DNA from: Alteromonadaceae bacterium UBA2620 | GTDB taxonomy: Bacteria; Pseudomonadota; Gammaproteobacteria; Enterobacterales; Alteromonadaceae | DNA: 64,000 bases | Reading direction: 5' to 3' | NCBI GenBank assembly: GCA_002339125.1 | Contig: DDJQ01000058.1 | Coordinates: forward strand, 30,155 to 94,154 | Part shown: positions 28,185 through 36,211 of the stretch, piece after piece | How the letters are laid out: the number at the start of each line of letters is the position of its first letter | How positions within the stretch are numbered: position 1 is the first letter of the stretch | Notes under the pieces: generated by a model | Told to the model about the DNA's origin: nothing | Databases searched by the model: none | What the model saw: only the letters and a program-made list of their open reading frames with translations | Program-made: the position numbers and the translations under genes

Positions 28185-28651
28185 GAGCCTGTATTTCCTT
28201 GATTGGGGTTAACATGCTTAATGCCTTTCATTTTCTCGGCAAGCTCTGGCGGCATGTATTCTTCGTCATGTTTAGCCAGTACTTCTTCAGCTTCAATCAC
28301 ACCGGATTCCAGTAACACGCCAGTAGCAACAATGCCCTGCCCTTCACGGAACAAATCTGGCAGGATGCCGGCATAACGCACCGTTACCTGCGGGCCGGTG
28401 TCGATAAGATTAAAGCTCACCGCCAATGATTCTGAATCCCGACTCACTGTTCCCGGTACCACCATGCCACCAATTCTCAGGCGCTGACCGACTGTAGGTT
28501 TTACCCCTTCTTTGCCCTCGACGATTTCAGAGGGCGTATAGAACAAATCGATATTGTCGGTTAATGCGAATAGCATCAGCGTGATCGCACCAACAATCAG
28601 TAAACCAATGCCACCAACGGCAGCGAGTCGCTTTTGTCGTCTTGGATTCAT
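28181..28651 (-). CDS. ccmE: Heme chaperone CcmE
   Basis: Periplasmic heme carrier with an N-terminal membrane anchor. The 156 aa protein starts [19 protein letters not shown] and has an OB-fold core ([15 protein letters not shown]). The heme-attachment histidine lies in [14 protein letters not shown], the HxxxY arrangement of bacterial CcmE. It is followed by ccmF with a four-base overlap and preceded by ccmD with a five-base gap. Confidence 0.96.
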   Translation of the reverse strand: MNPRRQKRLAAVGGIGLLIVGAITLMLFALTDNIDLFYTPSEIVEGKEGVKPTVGQRLRIGGMVVPGTVSRDSESLAVSFNLIDTGPQVTVRYAGILPDLFREGQGIVATGVLLESGVIEAEEVLAKHDEEYMPPELAEKMKGIKHVNPNQGNTGS

Positions 28652-28656
28652 ACTGC

Positions 28657-28893
28657 TTAACTACCTGTCTGTTGTGATTCAGATTGCACTGCCTGAGCCT
28701 TTCGCGCCGCCGCAATTCGGGCTTGCCGCGCTTGTTCTTCACGGGCATTGCGCAACAACTTTTTATGGGTGCCGGCACTGTCGATAACTACCCACACCAG
28801 CGCCAGTAAAGACACACCAAACGACAGCCACACATAAAGGGCATAGCCGCCCATGGCCAGAAAATCCTGCAAACTATCAAACTGCATGGTCAT
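28657..28893 (-). CDS. ccmD: Heme exporter subunit CcmD
   Basis: Small membrane protein that stabilises the CcmC-CcmE-heme intermediate. The 78 aa product has a single hydrophobic helix ([21 protein letters not shown]) after a short N-terminal part with GGYALYVW, which is typical. A basic cytoplasmic tail follows. Either Met1 or Met3 could be the start. It overlaps the ccmC 3' end by 17 bases. Confidence 0.88.
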   Translation of the reverse strand: MTMQFDSLQDFLAMGGYALYVWLSFGVSLLALVWVVIDSAGTHKKLLRNAREEQARQARIAAARKAQAVQSESQQTGS

Positions 28894-29635
28894 CTCCGAG
28901 CGCTCGCGCCGCCAGATCTTTCACCCAGGGGCGGTGATATTCTCGCCGAATGATTTCATTTTTCATACGCATTACGGTCACTGCTGCAATAAATAAGGCC
29001 AAACCCAGCAAAGCGATCAATAATGGCCAAAGCATCTCAGGCGCAATGGAAGGTTTATCAAATTTACTGATCGTCGCGCCCTGATGCAGGGTATTCCACC
29101 ATTCAACCGAGTAATGAATGATGGGCACATTCACCACACCAACCAGAGCCATTACCCCTGCCGCTTTACCCGCCTGCTGTTTATCTTCAAACGCGCCATA
29201 CAGGGCAATCACACCAAGGTAGAGAAACAGCAGAATGAGTTCAGACGTAAGTCTGGCATCCCATACCCACCAGGTCCCCCACATAGGTTTACCCCAGGCC
29301 GCGCCGGTAAACAACGCAATAAAGGTCACCACCGCTCCAACAGGCGCCATCGCAATCATGGCCATAAACGCGGTTCGCCATTGCCACACAATGCCCACCA
29401 ACGCGGCAACCGCCATGGCTACATAGGTACTCATCGACAAAATGGCGCTGGGTACATGGATATAAATAATCCGAAAAGAATCACCCTGCTGATAGTCCTG
29501 CGGGGCAAAGGCCAGCCCCCAGATGCTGCCGGCGATTAAGCATAGAATACCAGGCCAGAGAAAATAGGGCTGAAGCGTTACGCACAGTTGATACGCTCGC
29601 TCAGGTTTTGCATACGGATGTAACCACTTCCACAT
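28877..29635 (-). CDS. ccmC: Heme transporter/handling protein CcmC
   Basis: Six-helix inner-membrane protein that loads heme onto CcmE. The 252 aa protein has the WWD motif in MWGTWWVWDARLTSELILL. Flanking heme-ligand histidines lie in IIYIHVPSAIL and VPIIHYSVEWWNTLHQG, as in E. coli CcmC. The start ATG overlaps the ccmB stop by one base (TGATG). Confidence 0.96.
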   Translation of the reverse strand: MWKWLHPYAKPERAYQLCVTLQPYFLWPGILCLIAGSIWGLAFAPQDYQQGDSFRIIYIHVPSAILSMSTYVAMAVAALVGIVWQWRTAFMAMIAMAPVGAVVTFIALFTGAAWGKPMWGTWWVWDARLTSELILLFLYLGVIALYGAFEDKQQAGKAAGVMALVGVVNVPIIHYSVEWWNTLHQGATISKFDKPSIAPEMLWPLLIALLGLALFIAAVTVMRMKNEIIRREYHRPWVKDLAARALGDDHAV

Positions 29636-30303
29636 CAGTTTTGACTCACTTTAAGTGCATAAGCAATTGCAAAGGGGGCTGATGCCATCGCCAGCATTAG
29701 CATGGCGCCAATAATAGCAAGTTGTGCCCGGTAAGGTAATTGGAGTGCAGCAGAATCTACCGCCGAGGTGGCAAATATCAATAACGGAATAAACACCGGT
29801 ATTAACAATAACGCCAACAACACACCACCACGTTGTAAACCTACCGTTAACCCTACCGCGATTGCCCCAACCAGCGACAATAACGGTGTGCCCAGCACCA
29901 GGGTTAGCATTAAGGCGATATACATATCGACCGTCAGGTTTAAAAATAGTGCCAGTAACGGTGAAAAAAGTGCCAGCGGTAAAAAGCTCACCAGCCAGTG
30001 GACTAAAACCTTGACCGCTGCAATGGCCGCCACCGACTGACCGCTCAGCATGTACTGCTCCAGCGAACCATCCCAGAAATCGTCACGAAAAAGACGCTCC
30101 ATGGCCAGTAGGGAGGAAAGAATCGCTGCAATCCAGATAACGCCTGGTCCTATCTTTTGCAGGGTAACCGGCCCGGGCCCAATGCCCAAAGGGAAAAGCG
30201 TGATCACCATTAATAAAAACATCAGCGGCTGGGCCAGCTCAGAACGCTGTCGAAAAGCCAGCGCCATATCCCGCTTAAAGATACCGTTTATCAAGGTATT
30301 CAT
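29635..30303 (-). CDS. ccmB: ABC transporter permease CcmB
   Basis: Membrane subunit of the CcmAB ABC complex that releases holo-CcmE from CcmC. The 222 aa protein has six hydrophobic segments and the family start FKRDMALAFRQRSELAQPLMFL. The central motif FRDDFWDGSLEQYMLSG is present. It overlaps ccmA by four bases. Confidence 0.95.
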   Translation of the reverse strand: MNTLINGIFKRDMALAFRQRSELAQPLMFLLMVITLFPLGIGPGPVTLQKIGPGVIWIAAILSSLLAMERLFRDDFWDGSLEQYMLSGQSVAAIAAVKVLVHWLVSFLPLALFSPLLALFLNLTVDMYIALMLTLVLGTPLLSLVGAIAVGLTVGLQRGGVLLALLLIPVFIPLLIFATSAVDSAALQLPYRAQLAIIGAMLMLAMASAPFAIAYALKVSQN

Positions 30304-30929
30304 AACCGATACTCCAGCACTAACTCGGTAAATGGGCCAGCGTGCTTGCTTAGCGGTTGGTGCGAGGTAGTAATAATCGAGCCCTGATTAGCTACATGCT
30401 CGCGCATATGGGTTTCGAGCAGTTCAATGCCATCGGTATCCAGCGCGGTAAAGGGCTCGTCAAGGATCCAGTAAGTTGCTTGTTTTAGCCATAAACGGGA
30501 AAGCGCGACCCGGCGCTGTTGTCCGGCCGACAGCATTCGTACCGGCACATCCTCAAGCCCGACCAATCCTAACCTGGCAAGCACTTCATAGGTCTGTTGC
30601 GCATTAAAATCCGTGCTGTGTTGAGCACACCAGAAGCGCAGATTTTCCATGGCAGTCAGTGCACCATTAATACCCGCCTTGTGGCCTACGTAGATCAGTT
30701 GCTGATTAAATCTGTCCCGCACTTTATCCAGCGGCTCTTCATTGAGCAGTAACTGGCCGCTCTCGGGCGCCGACAAACCGGTTAAGATCCGCAATAAACT
30801 GGTTTTACCTGCGCCGTTTGGACCCCGCAGGTAGATGAGCTGACCGGGCGATAAGCGAAACGACAGGTCAGTAAACAATACTCTGTCACGTTTAATACAG
30901 GTTAAATTGTCTGCAGCAAGTCCTGCCAA
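30300..30929 (-). CDS. ccmA: ABC transporter ATPase CcmA
   Basis: ATP-hydrolysing subunit of CcmAB. The 209 aa protein has Walker A GPNGAGKTS at about 36-44, signature LSAGQQRRVALSRL, Walker B ATYWILDEPFTALD and the H-loop in IITTSHQPL. The start appears to be a TTG at 30929. No in-frame ATG or GTG lies between it and the Walker A region, and the only upstream ATG (in GGGATGCATC) is out of frame. It opens the ccm operon and is divergent from the FliK-like gene. Confidence 0.94.
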   Translation of the reverse strand: MAGLAADNLTCIKRDRVLFTDLSFRLSPGQLIYLRGPNGAGKTSLLRILTGLSAPESGQLLLNEEPLDKVRDRFNQQLIYVGHKAGINGALTAMENLRFWCAQHSTDFNAQQTYEVLARLGLVGLEDVPVRMLSAGQQRRVALSRLWLKQATYWILDEPFTALDTDGIELLETHMREHVANQGSIITTSHQPLSKHAGPFTELVLEYRL

Positions 30930-31021
30930 GATGCATCCCGTTCTGTTAGCAAAAAAATCCGCCGCATTCTATCATAAACCAGCCGCTTCGCATCTTACCC
31001 AAAGGGCGGATCGGCAAATTT

Positions 31022-31035
31022 CTGATCTATTTCAA
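31022..31035 (-). promoter_or_regulatory. FNR-like dyad upstream of the ccm operon
   Basis: On the minus strand TTGAAATAGATCAG fits the FNR/EtrA consensus TTGAT-N4-ATCAA at 8 of 10 defined positions. It is about 95 bases before ccmA. The ccm genes respond to anaerobiosis in other gammaproteobacteria, so this is plausible. It is short enough to occur by chance, and no clear -35/-10 pair accompanies it. Confidence 0.35.
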
Positions 31036-31059
31036 TCTTTGGCACGATTGACATTATAC

Positions 31060-31086
31060 TTAACTGTTGAAACTGACTGCCGATAA
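31060..31086 (+). promoter_or_regulatory. Sigma28 (FliA)-like promoter before the FliK-like gene
   Basis: GCCGATAA (31079-31086) is an exact match to the FliA -10 element. Eleven bases upstream TTAACTGT (31060-31067) matches the -35 element TAAAGTTT at five of eight positions. Transcription would begin almost at the ATG at 31093, giving a leaderless mRNA, which weakens the call. Confidence 0.4.
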
Positions 31087-31092
31087 CGACTT

Positions 31093-33456
31093 ATGCAATC
31101 ATCCAATCTGCCCCCACAAGCAAGCGCCGAAAGCAGTCGAGTGAACGCTGCGGAGTCAGCGAACGTGACAACCAAAAGCCAGGCAATTGCCAGAATTGCT
31201 CAGGTTTTACAGCCTGTGCAGATTAACGGGTCAGCCGCAGCTCAGGTAGCAACGTCATCAGCCGGACAGGCGAAAACCAGCCAGGCATTACCCGCTAGTA
31301 ACACCAGCGTGTTCATGGCCTCAAACCAGCAGCCTCTGCAGGTTAGTCCGGCTGTACGCCTGGCCAGCGCCGAGAACCTTCTGCTGGTGCGATTGCCGGC
31401 AGAAGCGCCGATTCAGCCGCCGCAGGGTTCCCCAATCCCTTTTAAAACCGTATTGCCGCCGGATGTCGGTTCAGAGGCTTTGCCTACGTTACTAAAGCTG
31501 TCGCCAGAAACTATTCGCCAACAGGTATCCCAAGCGCAGTTTCAGTCGCTAATGACGGCATTATCCCGGACGTTGACAACACCAGTCACGCTACAAGCCA
31601 CGGTTATCCACCAAAACAGTGCCTCAATAAGGGTAAATGCAGGTGCTGAGCGGCCATTGATTATCGATATTCCGTTAGCAAAAACGGCCAAACAGAGCGA
31701 TACGCCCTTATCTGGCCCCTCAATCAACAAACCGGCTTTACCTGCAACAGTAACGCTAACGGTTTCATTACGGCAAAATCAATTACAGGTACAAATTACT
31801 CCGCAGTCGTCATCGGTACTTACGGCACCAACCAGTGCGTCTGCGCCGGCATCAAATGCGCCAGCGAGTGCACTTCGCATAGTTAACGTAGCGCTGAATT
31901 CGCCTTTGTTGAATAAACTTACCCAGGCTGTCACTCAGCAAATGCCACTTAACGTGGAGCCGCCTAAACTGGCAAGTTGGGTAACTCAGTCACTTCCGCC
32001 TGCCGCAGCAAAGTCATTTCAACAATTGAGTCCCATGCTCCCTGCGACAGTGAGTATAAAAGGCAGTGAAGTAACCATTACCGGTAGCAAGACTCAGCTT
32101 GTAGCCGTTACTACAAATTCAACCACCGCTATCACCCAATTAGCGCCCAAGGTCAGTCCTCAGCAAATAGGACAACTTAATATTCAAAGCACGACTGCTA
32201 GCAACATCCCCAAGGTTACAATAACGCCATTAGTAACCGAGCTTCAAACGAGCGCAGGTCAGTCAACTCAACAATCTTTGTCATCGCCGACGAAAGCAAC
32301 TGCGCCTAAAGCGGATATCAGCCCGCCTCAGCAGGCACTAGTGCGTTCTGGTGCACCGGACAACGTAGTAGGCAAGCCAGTGATACCGTCAGACGTAGAA
32401 AGTATTGCGAAGCATAAACTGGAGCAGCTACCCGCCGAGGCAAAAACTGCGCTCACGCAATTCATTCGCTCTGCCAACCGAATTAATGTCAGTAACACGG
32501 ATTCGTTGCAATCGAGTCTTAATGTGCTTATTACTGCACTGCAAAAATTCGCTAGTGCCAACCCGGCCCTTGCCAAACCCGTTAACTCGTTGATTGAGCA
32601 GTTACAACTTAATTTATCAGCGCCCAACAAACTGCCCTCCGCAGAATCGTCAGCGCTTAAGCCCGAAGTCACTGGCTCTTCTGAGCCGGTGACAGTTAAA
32701 AACGGCACCGACTCAGCTCAACAAAGCACAGCGCTTAAACAACTACTTACGTCACCGGCATGGCTTCAGTCGCCGTTAACGCTCTCATCACCGCCGACAG
32801 GACAGAATTTTTTAAGCGGGCTTATCCAGTTGTTACAGGTGTCATTGCTAGGCAGACACTTTAAAACCCATGAAGATATCGATCAGGCGCTTAACCGCCA
32901 GCGAACTTCTGCACCAAAAGGTAATACACCAAACAGTCTGCTCGGTTCAATTACCGGGCGTCAGGTCAGAGAATTTGCTCAGATCGACAGCCAGCAAAAT
33001 CTGCTCAAGCAGCTTAAAGGCTTACTTGCCGGGCATCAAAGTGCCAAGCTTGGTAATATGGAGCAAACGCTACAAGGCAATGACAGTTTTTATTATGTGC
33101 TGCCCGGACTATTACCCCAGCAAAAGCCGGCTGAACTGCTTATCCGTCGCGAGCGGGAACGCCAGCAAGAACAACAAAGCGATACCGCTCAAACGCAATG
33201 GCACCTTACGATGAAGCTGGATATCGGAGAACAGGGAGAGCTGCTCACTAAAGCGAAAATTCGTGATGAACAGCTTTATCTTGATATTTATTCGTCGAAT
33301 CAGGCGTTATTGGAAAAAGTCGGCGTAACTCTGCCTTTTTTACTTAAACGCTTTACTCAACTTGGTTTAACCGTTGAAGAGCATAAGCTTCAACTGGGCA
33401 AAATTCCGGATACCCTGGCCACCCGCCCCTATCAGATACTGGAGACACAGGCATGA
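31093..33456 (+). CDS. FliK-like flagellar hook-length-control domain protein
   Basis: The 787 aa protein has a long low-complexity region rich in Ala, Gln, Ser, Thr and Pro up to about residue 600. Its C-terminal domain is like that of FliK (WHLTMKLDIGEQGELLTKA, then FLLKRFTQLGLTVEEHKLQ). FliK measures flagellar hook length and switches export specificity through the FlhB C-terminal domain. The next gene encodes just such a FlhB-like domain and overlaps this one by four bases, which supports a shared role. It is separate from any flagellar operon here, so it may be a paralogue rather than the main FliK. Confidence 0.78.
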   Translation: MQSSNLPPQASAESSRVNAAESANVTTKSQAIARIAQVLQPVQINGSAAAQVATSSAGQAKTSQALPASNTSVFMASNQQPLQVSPAVRLASAENLLLVRLPAEAPIQPPQGSPIPFKTVLPPDVGSEALPTLLKLSPETIRQQVSQAQFQSLMTALSRTLTTPVTLQATVIHQNSASIRVNAGAERPLIIDIPLAKTAKQSDTPLSGPSINKPALPATVTLTVSLRQNQLQVQITPQSSSVLTAPTSASAPASNAPASALRIVNVALNSPLLNKLTQAVTQQMPLNVEPPKLASWVTQSLPPAAAKSFQQLSPMLPATVSIKGSEVTITGSKTQLVAVTTNSTTAITQLAPKVSPQQIGQLNIQSTTASNIPKVTITPLVTELQTSAGQSTQQSLSSPTKATAPKADISPPQQALVRSGAPDNVVGKPVIPSDVESIAKHKLEQLPAEAKTALTQFIRSANRINVSNTDSLQSSLNVLITALQKFASANPALAKPVNSLIEQLQLNLSAPNKLPSAESSALKPEVTGSSEPVTVKNGTDSAQQSTALKQLLTSPAWLQSPLTLSSPPTGQNFLSGLIQLLQVSLLGRHFKTHEDIDQALNRQRTSAPKGNTPNSLLGSITGRQVREFAQIDSQQNLLKQLKGLLAGHQSAKLGNMEQTLQGNDSFYYVLPGLLPQQKPAELLIRRERERQQEQQSDTAQTQWHLTMKLDIGEQGELLTKAKIRDEQLYLDIYSSNQALLEKVGVTLPFLLKRFTQLGLTVEEHKLQLGKIPDTLATRPYQILETQA

Positions 33457-33764
33457 CCCGTAAAAGCAAACGCGCGGTGGGCATTAAATATAATGAAGCC
33501 GAACCGTCACAAGCACCAACGGTTGTCGCCAAGGGTTATGATGATCTGGCTGAAGCGATTATTGCCAGTGCGAAAGCGAATGGCGTGCTGGTTCACGAAG
33601 ATCCCTACCTAAGCGAATTTCTGACTACCCTGGATCTCGGTCAGTCGATTCCTGAACCTTTATATTATGTTATTGCCGAATTACTGGCTTACTCGTATGT
33701 ATTACAGGGTAAAGTGCCAGAAAACTGGAAACAGGCATTTCCCGGCATCGAAGAGAAAATCTAA
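33453..33764 (+). CDS. FlhB C-terminal domain homologue (EscU/YscU/FlhB switch family)
   Basis: The 103 aa protein aligns with the part of FlhB after its self-cleavage site: KRAVGIKYNEAE, then VVAKGYDDLAEAIIASAKANGVLVHEDPYLSEFL, given here only in part, and ELLAYSYVLQGK. The membrane domain of FlhB and the NPTH cleavage motif are absent. It would be a soluble cytoplasmic protein, perhaps a partner of the upstream FliK-like product or a competitor of FlhB. Similar stand-alone FlhB-domain proteins are known in Pseudomonas and Shewanella. Its stop codon overlaps the stop of the convergent pilin gene. Confidence 0.85.
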   Translation: MTRKSKRAVGIKYNEAEPSQAPTVVAKGYDDLAEAIIASAKANGVLVHEDPYLSEFLTTLDLGQSIPEPLYYVIAELLAYSYVLQGKVPENWKQAFPGIEEKI

Positions 33765-34279
33765 AGGGTGATATCCACAGACACTTCGCCGGTATTCGAG
33801 TTGTAGAATATCGAATAGCCAGGCTGCGCAACCAGATAAAAGGTACAAGTATTAGCATTATAAGTTGCCTGATAATCGGCAGAAGTATCCTCTGCAACGG
33901 TGGGCGATCCATCCAATAACACAGCGCTCCAGACAGATGTACAATCCCAGGCATTATCCAGCATTGGACTCGCTTCATAGGGCAGGTAGCTCTGCGCAGG
34001 CCAGCCATTGACATTTATGTCCATGAGATTCTCACCGTTACCGTACAAATCAAGATTATCCACGGGCCCGGAGTTACCGCTGACGGCCCATTTAAGATGA
34101 GCCAGTTTGATCGCAGATTCAAACGCCGTACCGGTTCCCTGAACAGATGCCGCATACGCATCGTCCTGAAAGTCAACGAACCGCGGTAAGGCGGTAACAG
34201 AAAGCACGCCAAGTAAAATAATCACCGTAATTAACTCAATCAGCGTAAAGCCTGACTGTCGGGGACTACCGCAAAACAT
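33761..34279 (-). CDS. Type IV pilin-like (prepilin) protein
   Basis: Secreted or membrane-inserted pilin or pseudopilin. The 172 aa protein has a short leader MFCGSPRQSG and then the prepilin peptidase site and helix FTLIELITVIILLGVLSV. Gly at -1 and Glu at +5 are present, so PilD-type processing and N-methylation are expected. The C-terminal domain has three cysteines (one in WDCTSVW, one in ANTCTFYL) and resembles MSHA-type pilins in its LPRFVDFQDDAY start. No pilus assembly gene is adjacent, so it is an orphan. A candidate promoter lies at 34321-34349. Confidence 0.85.
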   Translation of the reverse strand: MFCGSPRQSGFTLIELITVIILLGVLSVTALPRFVDFQDDAYAASVQGTGTAFESAIKLAHLKWAVSGNSGPVDNLDLYGNGENLMDINVNGWPAQSYLPYEASPMLDNAWDCTSVWSAVLLDGSPTVAEDTSADYQATYNANTCTFYLVAQPGYSIFYNSNTGEVSVDITL

Positions 34280-34320
34280 CGAATTGAACCAACCAGTTAC
34301 AACTTGTTAAATGTGAGTCT

Positions 34321-34349
34321 ACTGTAAACTGATGATTCACGAATGCCAA
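34321..34349 (-). promoter_or_regulatory. Probable promoter of the pilin-like gene
   Basis: On the minus strand TTGGCA (34349-34344), a 17-base spacer and TACAGT (34326-34321) lie about 45 bases before the ATG at 34279, just after the recA terminator. Confidence 0.5.
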
Positions 34350-34366
34350 TATTTTATTTGTCACAC

Positions 34367-34392
34367 AAAAAAGCCCATCCAAATGGATGGGC
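34367..34392 (-). terminator. Rho-independent terminator of recA
   Basis: On the minus strand an 8-bp stem (GCCCATCC / GGATGGGC, 4-base loop) is followed by TTTTTT at 34372-34367. Confidence 0.9.
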
Positions 34393-34455
34393 AAAACTAT
34401 AAGTTAGGCTTATAGGGGGAGTTTCCAACGGGTGTTGAAAAATGTCACTGTTATA

Positions 34456-35487
34456 TTAAAGCGCGTCTTCAGGCTCTACGTCGTCGGCTTTAATATTTTT
34501 CGATAACAGTAATTCTGCACGGATCTTGGTTTCAATGTCATTAGCGATATCCGGGTTTTGCTTAAGGAATTTCACCACGTTCGCTTTACCCTGACCAATT
34601 CTGTCACCGTTGTAGCTGTACCAGGCACCGGCTTTATCAACCAGCTTTTGCTTAACGCCCAAATCAATCAGCTCTGCTTCTTTACTGATACCAGCGCCAT
34701 ACATAATTTGGAATTCAGCCTGTTTAAATGGTGGTGCCACTTTGTTTTTAACTACTTTCACGCGGGTTTCGTTACCTACCACTTCGTCGCCCTCTTTTAC
34801 TGAGCCAATACGACGAATGTCCAGGCGAACAGAAGAATAGAACTTCAGTGCATTACCACCGGTAGTGGTTTCCGGATTACCGAACATCACACCAATCTTC
34901 ATCCGGATCTGGTTAATGAAGATACACAGGGTATTAGAACGCTTAATATTACCGGTTAATTTACGCAGCGCCTGCGACATCAAACGTGCCTGAAGACCAA
35001 CGTGTGAATCACCCATGTCACCTTCAATTTCTGCTTTCGGTGTCAGTGCGGCAACCGAGTCAACAATCACTACGTCTACTGCCCCAGAGCGCACCAGCAT
35101 GTCACAGATTTCCAGTGCCTGTTCACCCGTGTCCGGCTGAGAAACCAGCAGATCGTCAATATTTACACCAAGCTTTTCAGCATACACCGGATCCAACGCA
35201 TGCTCGGCATCCACGAACGCACAGGTTTTACCTTTTTTCTGCGCTTCAGCGATAACCTGCAGGGTTAGGGTTGTTTTACCCGATGACTCAGGACCGTAGA
35301 TCTCAACCACCCGGCCACAAGGTAATCCACCGATGCCCAACGCAATATCAATACTCAGTGAGCCGGTAGAAATAGACTCAATGTCCATTGCCTGGTTGTC
35401 GCCCAGACGCATGATAGCGCCCTTACCAAATTGCTTTTCAATCTGACCGACCGCAGCCGTTAGTGCTTTAGATTTGTTGTCGTCCAC
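34456..35487 (-). CDS. recA: Recombinase RecA
   Basis: DNA strand-exchange ATPase and co-protease for LexA, central to homologous recombination and the SOS response. The 343 aa protein has Walker [10 protein letters not shown] at residues 65-73, Walker [14 protein letters not shown]2 loop [16 protein letters not shown] and the C-terminal DNA gateway domain ending in an acidic tail (DDVEPEDAL). The promoter at 35582-35610 contains a consensus LexA box. It follows pncC, the usual order in gammaproteobacteria. No recX lies downstream; a pilin-like gene is there instead. Confidence 0.98.
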   Translation of the reverse strand: MDDNKSKALTAAVGQIEKQFGKGAIMRLGDNQAMDIESISTGSLSIDIALGIGGLPCGRVVEIYGPESSGKTTLTLQVIAEAQKKGKTCAFVDAEHALDPVYAEKLGVNIDDLLVSQPDTGEQALEICDMLVRSGAVDVVIVDSVAALTPKAEIEGDMGDSHVGLQARLMSQALRKLTGNIKRSNTLCIFINQIRMKIGVMFGNPETTTGGNALKFYSSVRLDIRRIGSVKEGDEVVGNETRVKVVKNKVAPPFKQAEFQIMYGAGISKEAELIDLGVKQKLVDKAGAWYSYNGDRIGQGKANVVKFLKQNPDIANDIETKIRAELLLSKNIKADDVEPEDAL

Positions 35488-35581
35488 CGAAAACCCCTCG
35501 TTATTCTGTTCTGATTGCGTTATCCGCAGTTGCTTTTACTGATGCAGCCGGTAAGCTGACCATCACTAAAATAATGACTGC

Positions 35582-35610
35582 ATAATATACTGTATGATTA
35601 TACAGTGCAA
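35582..35610 (-). promoter_or_regulatory. recA promoter
   Basis: On the minus strand -35 TTGCAC (35610-35605), 17-base spacer and -10 TATTAT (35587-35582), about 95 bases before the recA ATG. The spacer is almost entirely the SOS box. Confidence 0.82.
35590..35605. promoter_or_regulatory. LexA operator (SOS box) of recA
   Basis: CTGT-ATGATTAT-ACAG fits the E. coli LexA consensus CTGT-N8-ACAG, with flanking TA and T also matching. Lying between -35 and -10, it would block RNA polymerase when LexA is bound. Confidence 0.93.
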
Positions 35611-35648
35611 TATGCTTTTTGCCTTTTCTTTATTTCATCACGCCTGGT

Positions 35649-36176
35649 TTATTTCGCAACTAGTCTGTGGTGCAGTGTTGCAATAACAAACTCAATAGCC
35701 TGGGTTCTGACCGCTTCCCGGTCACCCTCAAACTGGCGGCGGATTGTATCGGTTACACCGTTTAAGTAAAAGCCAAACCATACTGTCCCTACCGGTTTTT
35801 CTTCGCTGCCACCGCCAGGCCCGGCAATGCCACTGATCGCTGCAGTACATTGTGCAGCACTTTGCCGGGCGGTGCCTTCGGCCATTTCGCGCACGGTTTC
35901 CCCCGACACTGCGCCAAATTTATCAAGGGTTTCGTCACTAACATTAACCAGGGCCTGTTTTGCCTGATTGGAATAGGTAACATAGCTTTGATTAAACCAA
36001 TCAGAGCTGCCGGCCACCGAGGTTAACGCATAGGCCACCCCGCCACCGGTACAGGATTCCGCACAGGAAACCGACCAGCCCTTTTGCCGTAGCGCCTCAC
36101 CAACGGCCAAAATCTGTTCAGCTAACGTATTTATATCCAACTGCTGTCTCGAAAAAGTTGAAAATGACTGGCTCAT
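35649..36176 (-). CDS. pncC: Nicotinamide-nucleotide amidohydrolase PncC (CinA C-terminal family)
   Basis: Deamidates NMN to nicotinate mononucleotide in the pyridine nucleotide cycle. The 175 aa protein has the family motifs SCAESCTGGGVAYALTS, YSNQAKQ, FGAVSGETVREMAEG and AISGIAGPGGGSEEKPVGTVW. It is the stand-alone domain without the CinA N-terminal part. It lies upstream of recA in the same direction and diverges from mutS with only 35 bases between the start codons. Promoters for the pair must therefore overlap or lie inside the genes. Confidence 0.94.
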   Translation of the reverse strand: MSQSFSTFSRQQLDINTLAEQILAVGEALRQKGWSVSCAESCTGGGVAYALTSVAGSSDWFNQSYVTYSNQAKQALVNVSDETLDKFGAVSGETVREMAEGTARQSAAQCTAAISGIAGPGGGSEEKPVGTVWFGFYLNGVTDTIRRQFEGDREAVRTQAIEFVIATLHHRLVAK

Positions 36177-36211
36177 AGGAATAATACACTCATAACATTG
36201 AGACCGTATTA

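Noticed and set aside
31042..31057. TGGCACG resembling a sigma54 -24 element before the FliK-like gene
   Set aside because: The required GC of the -12 element is not at the right distance.
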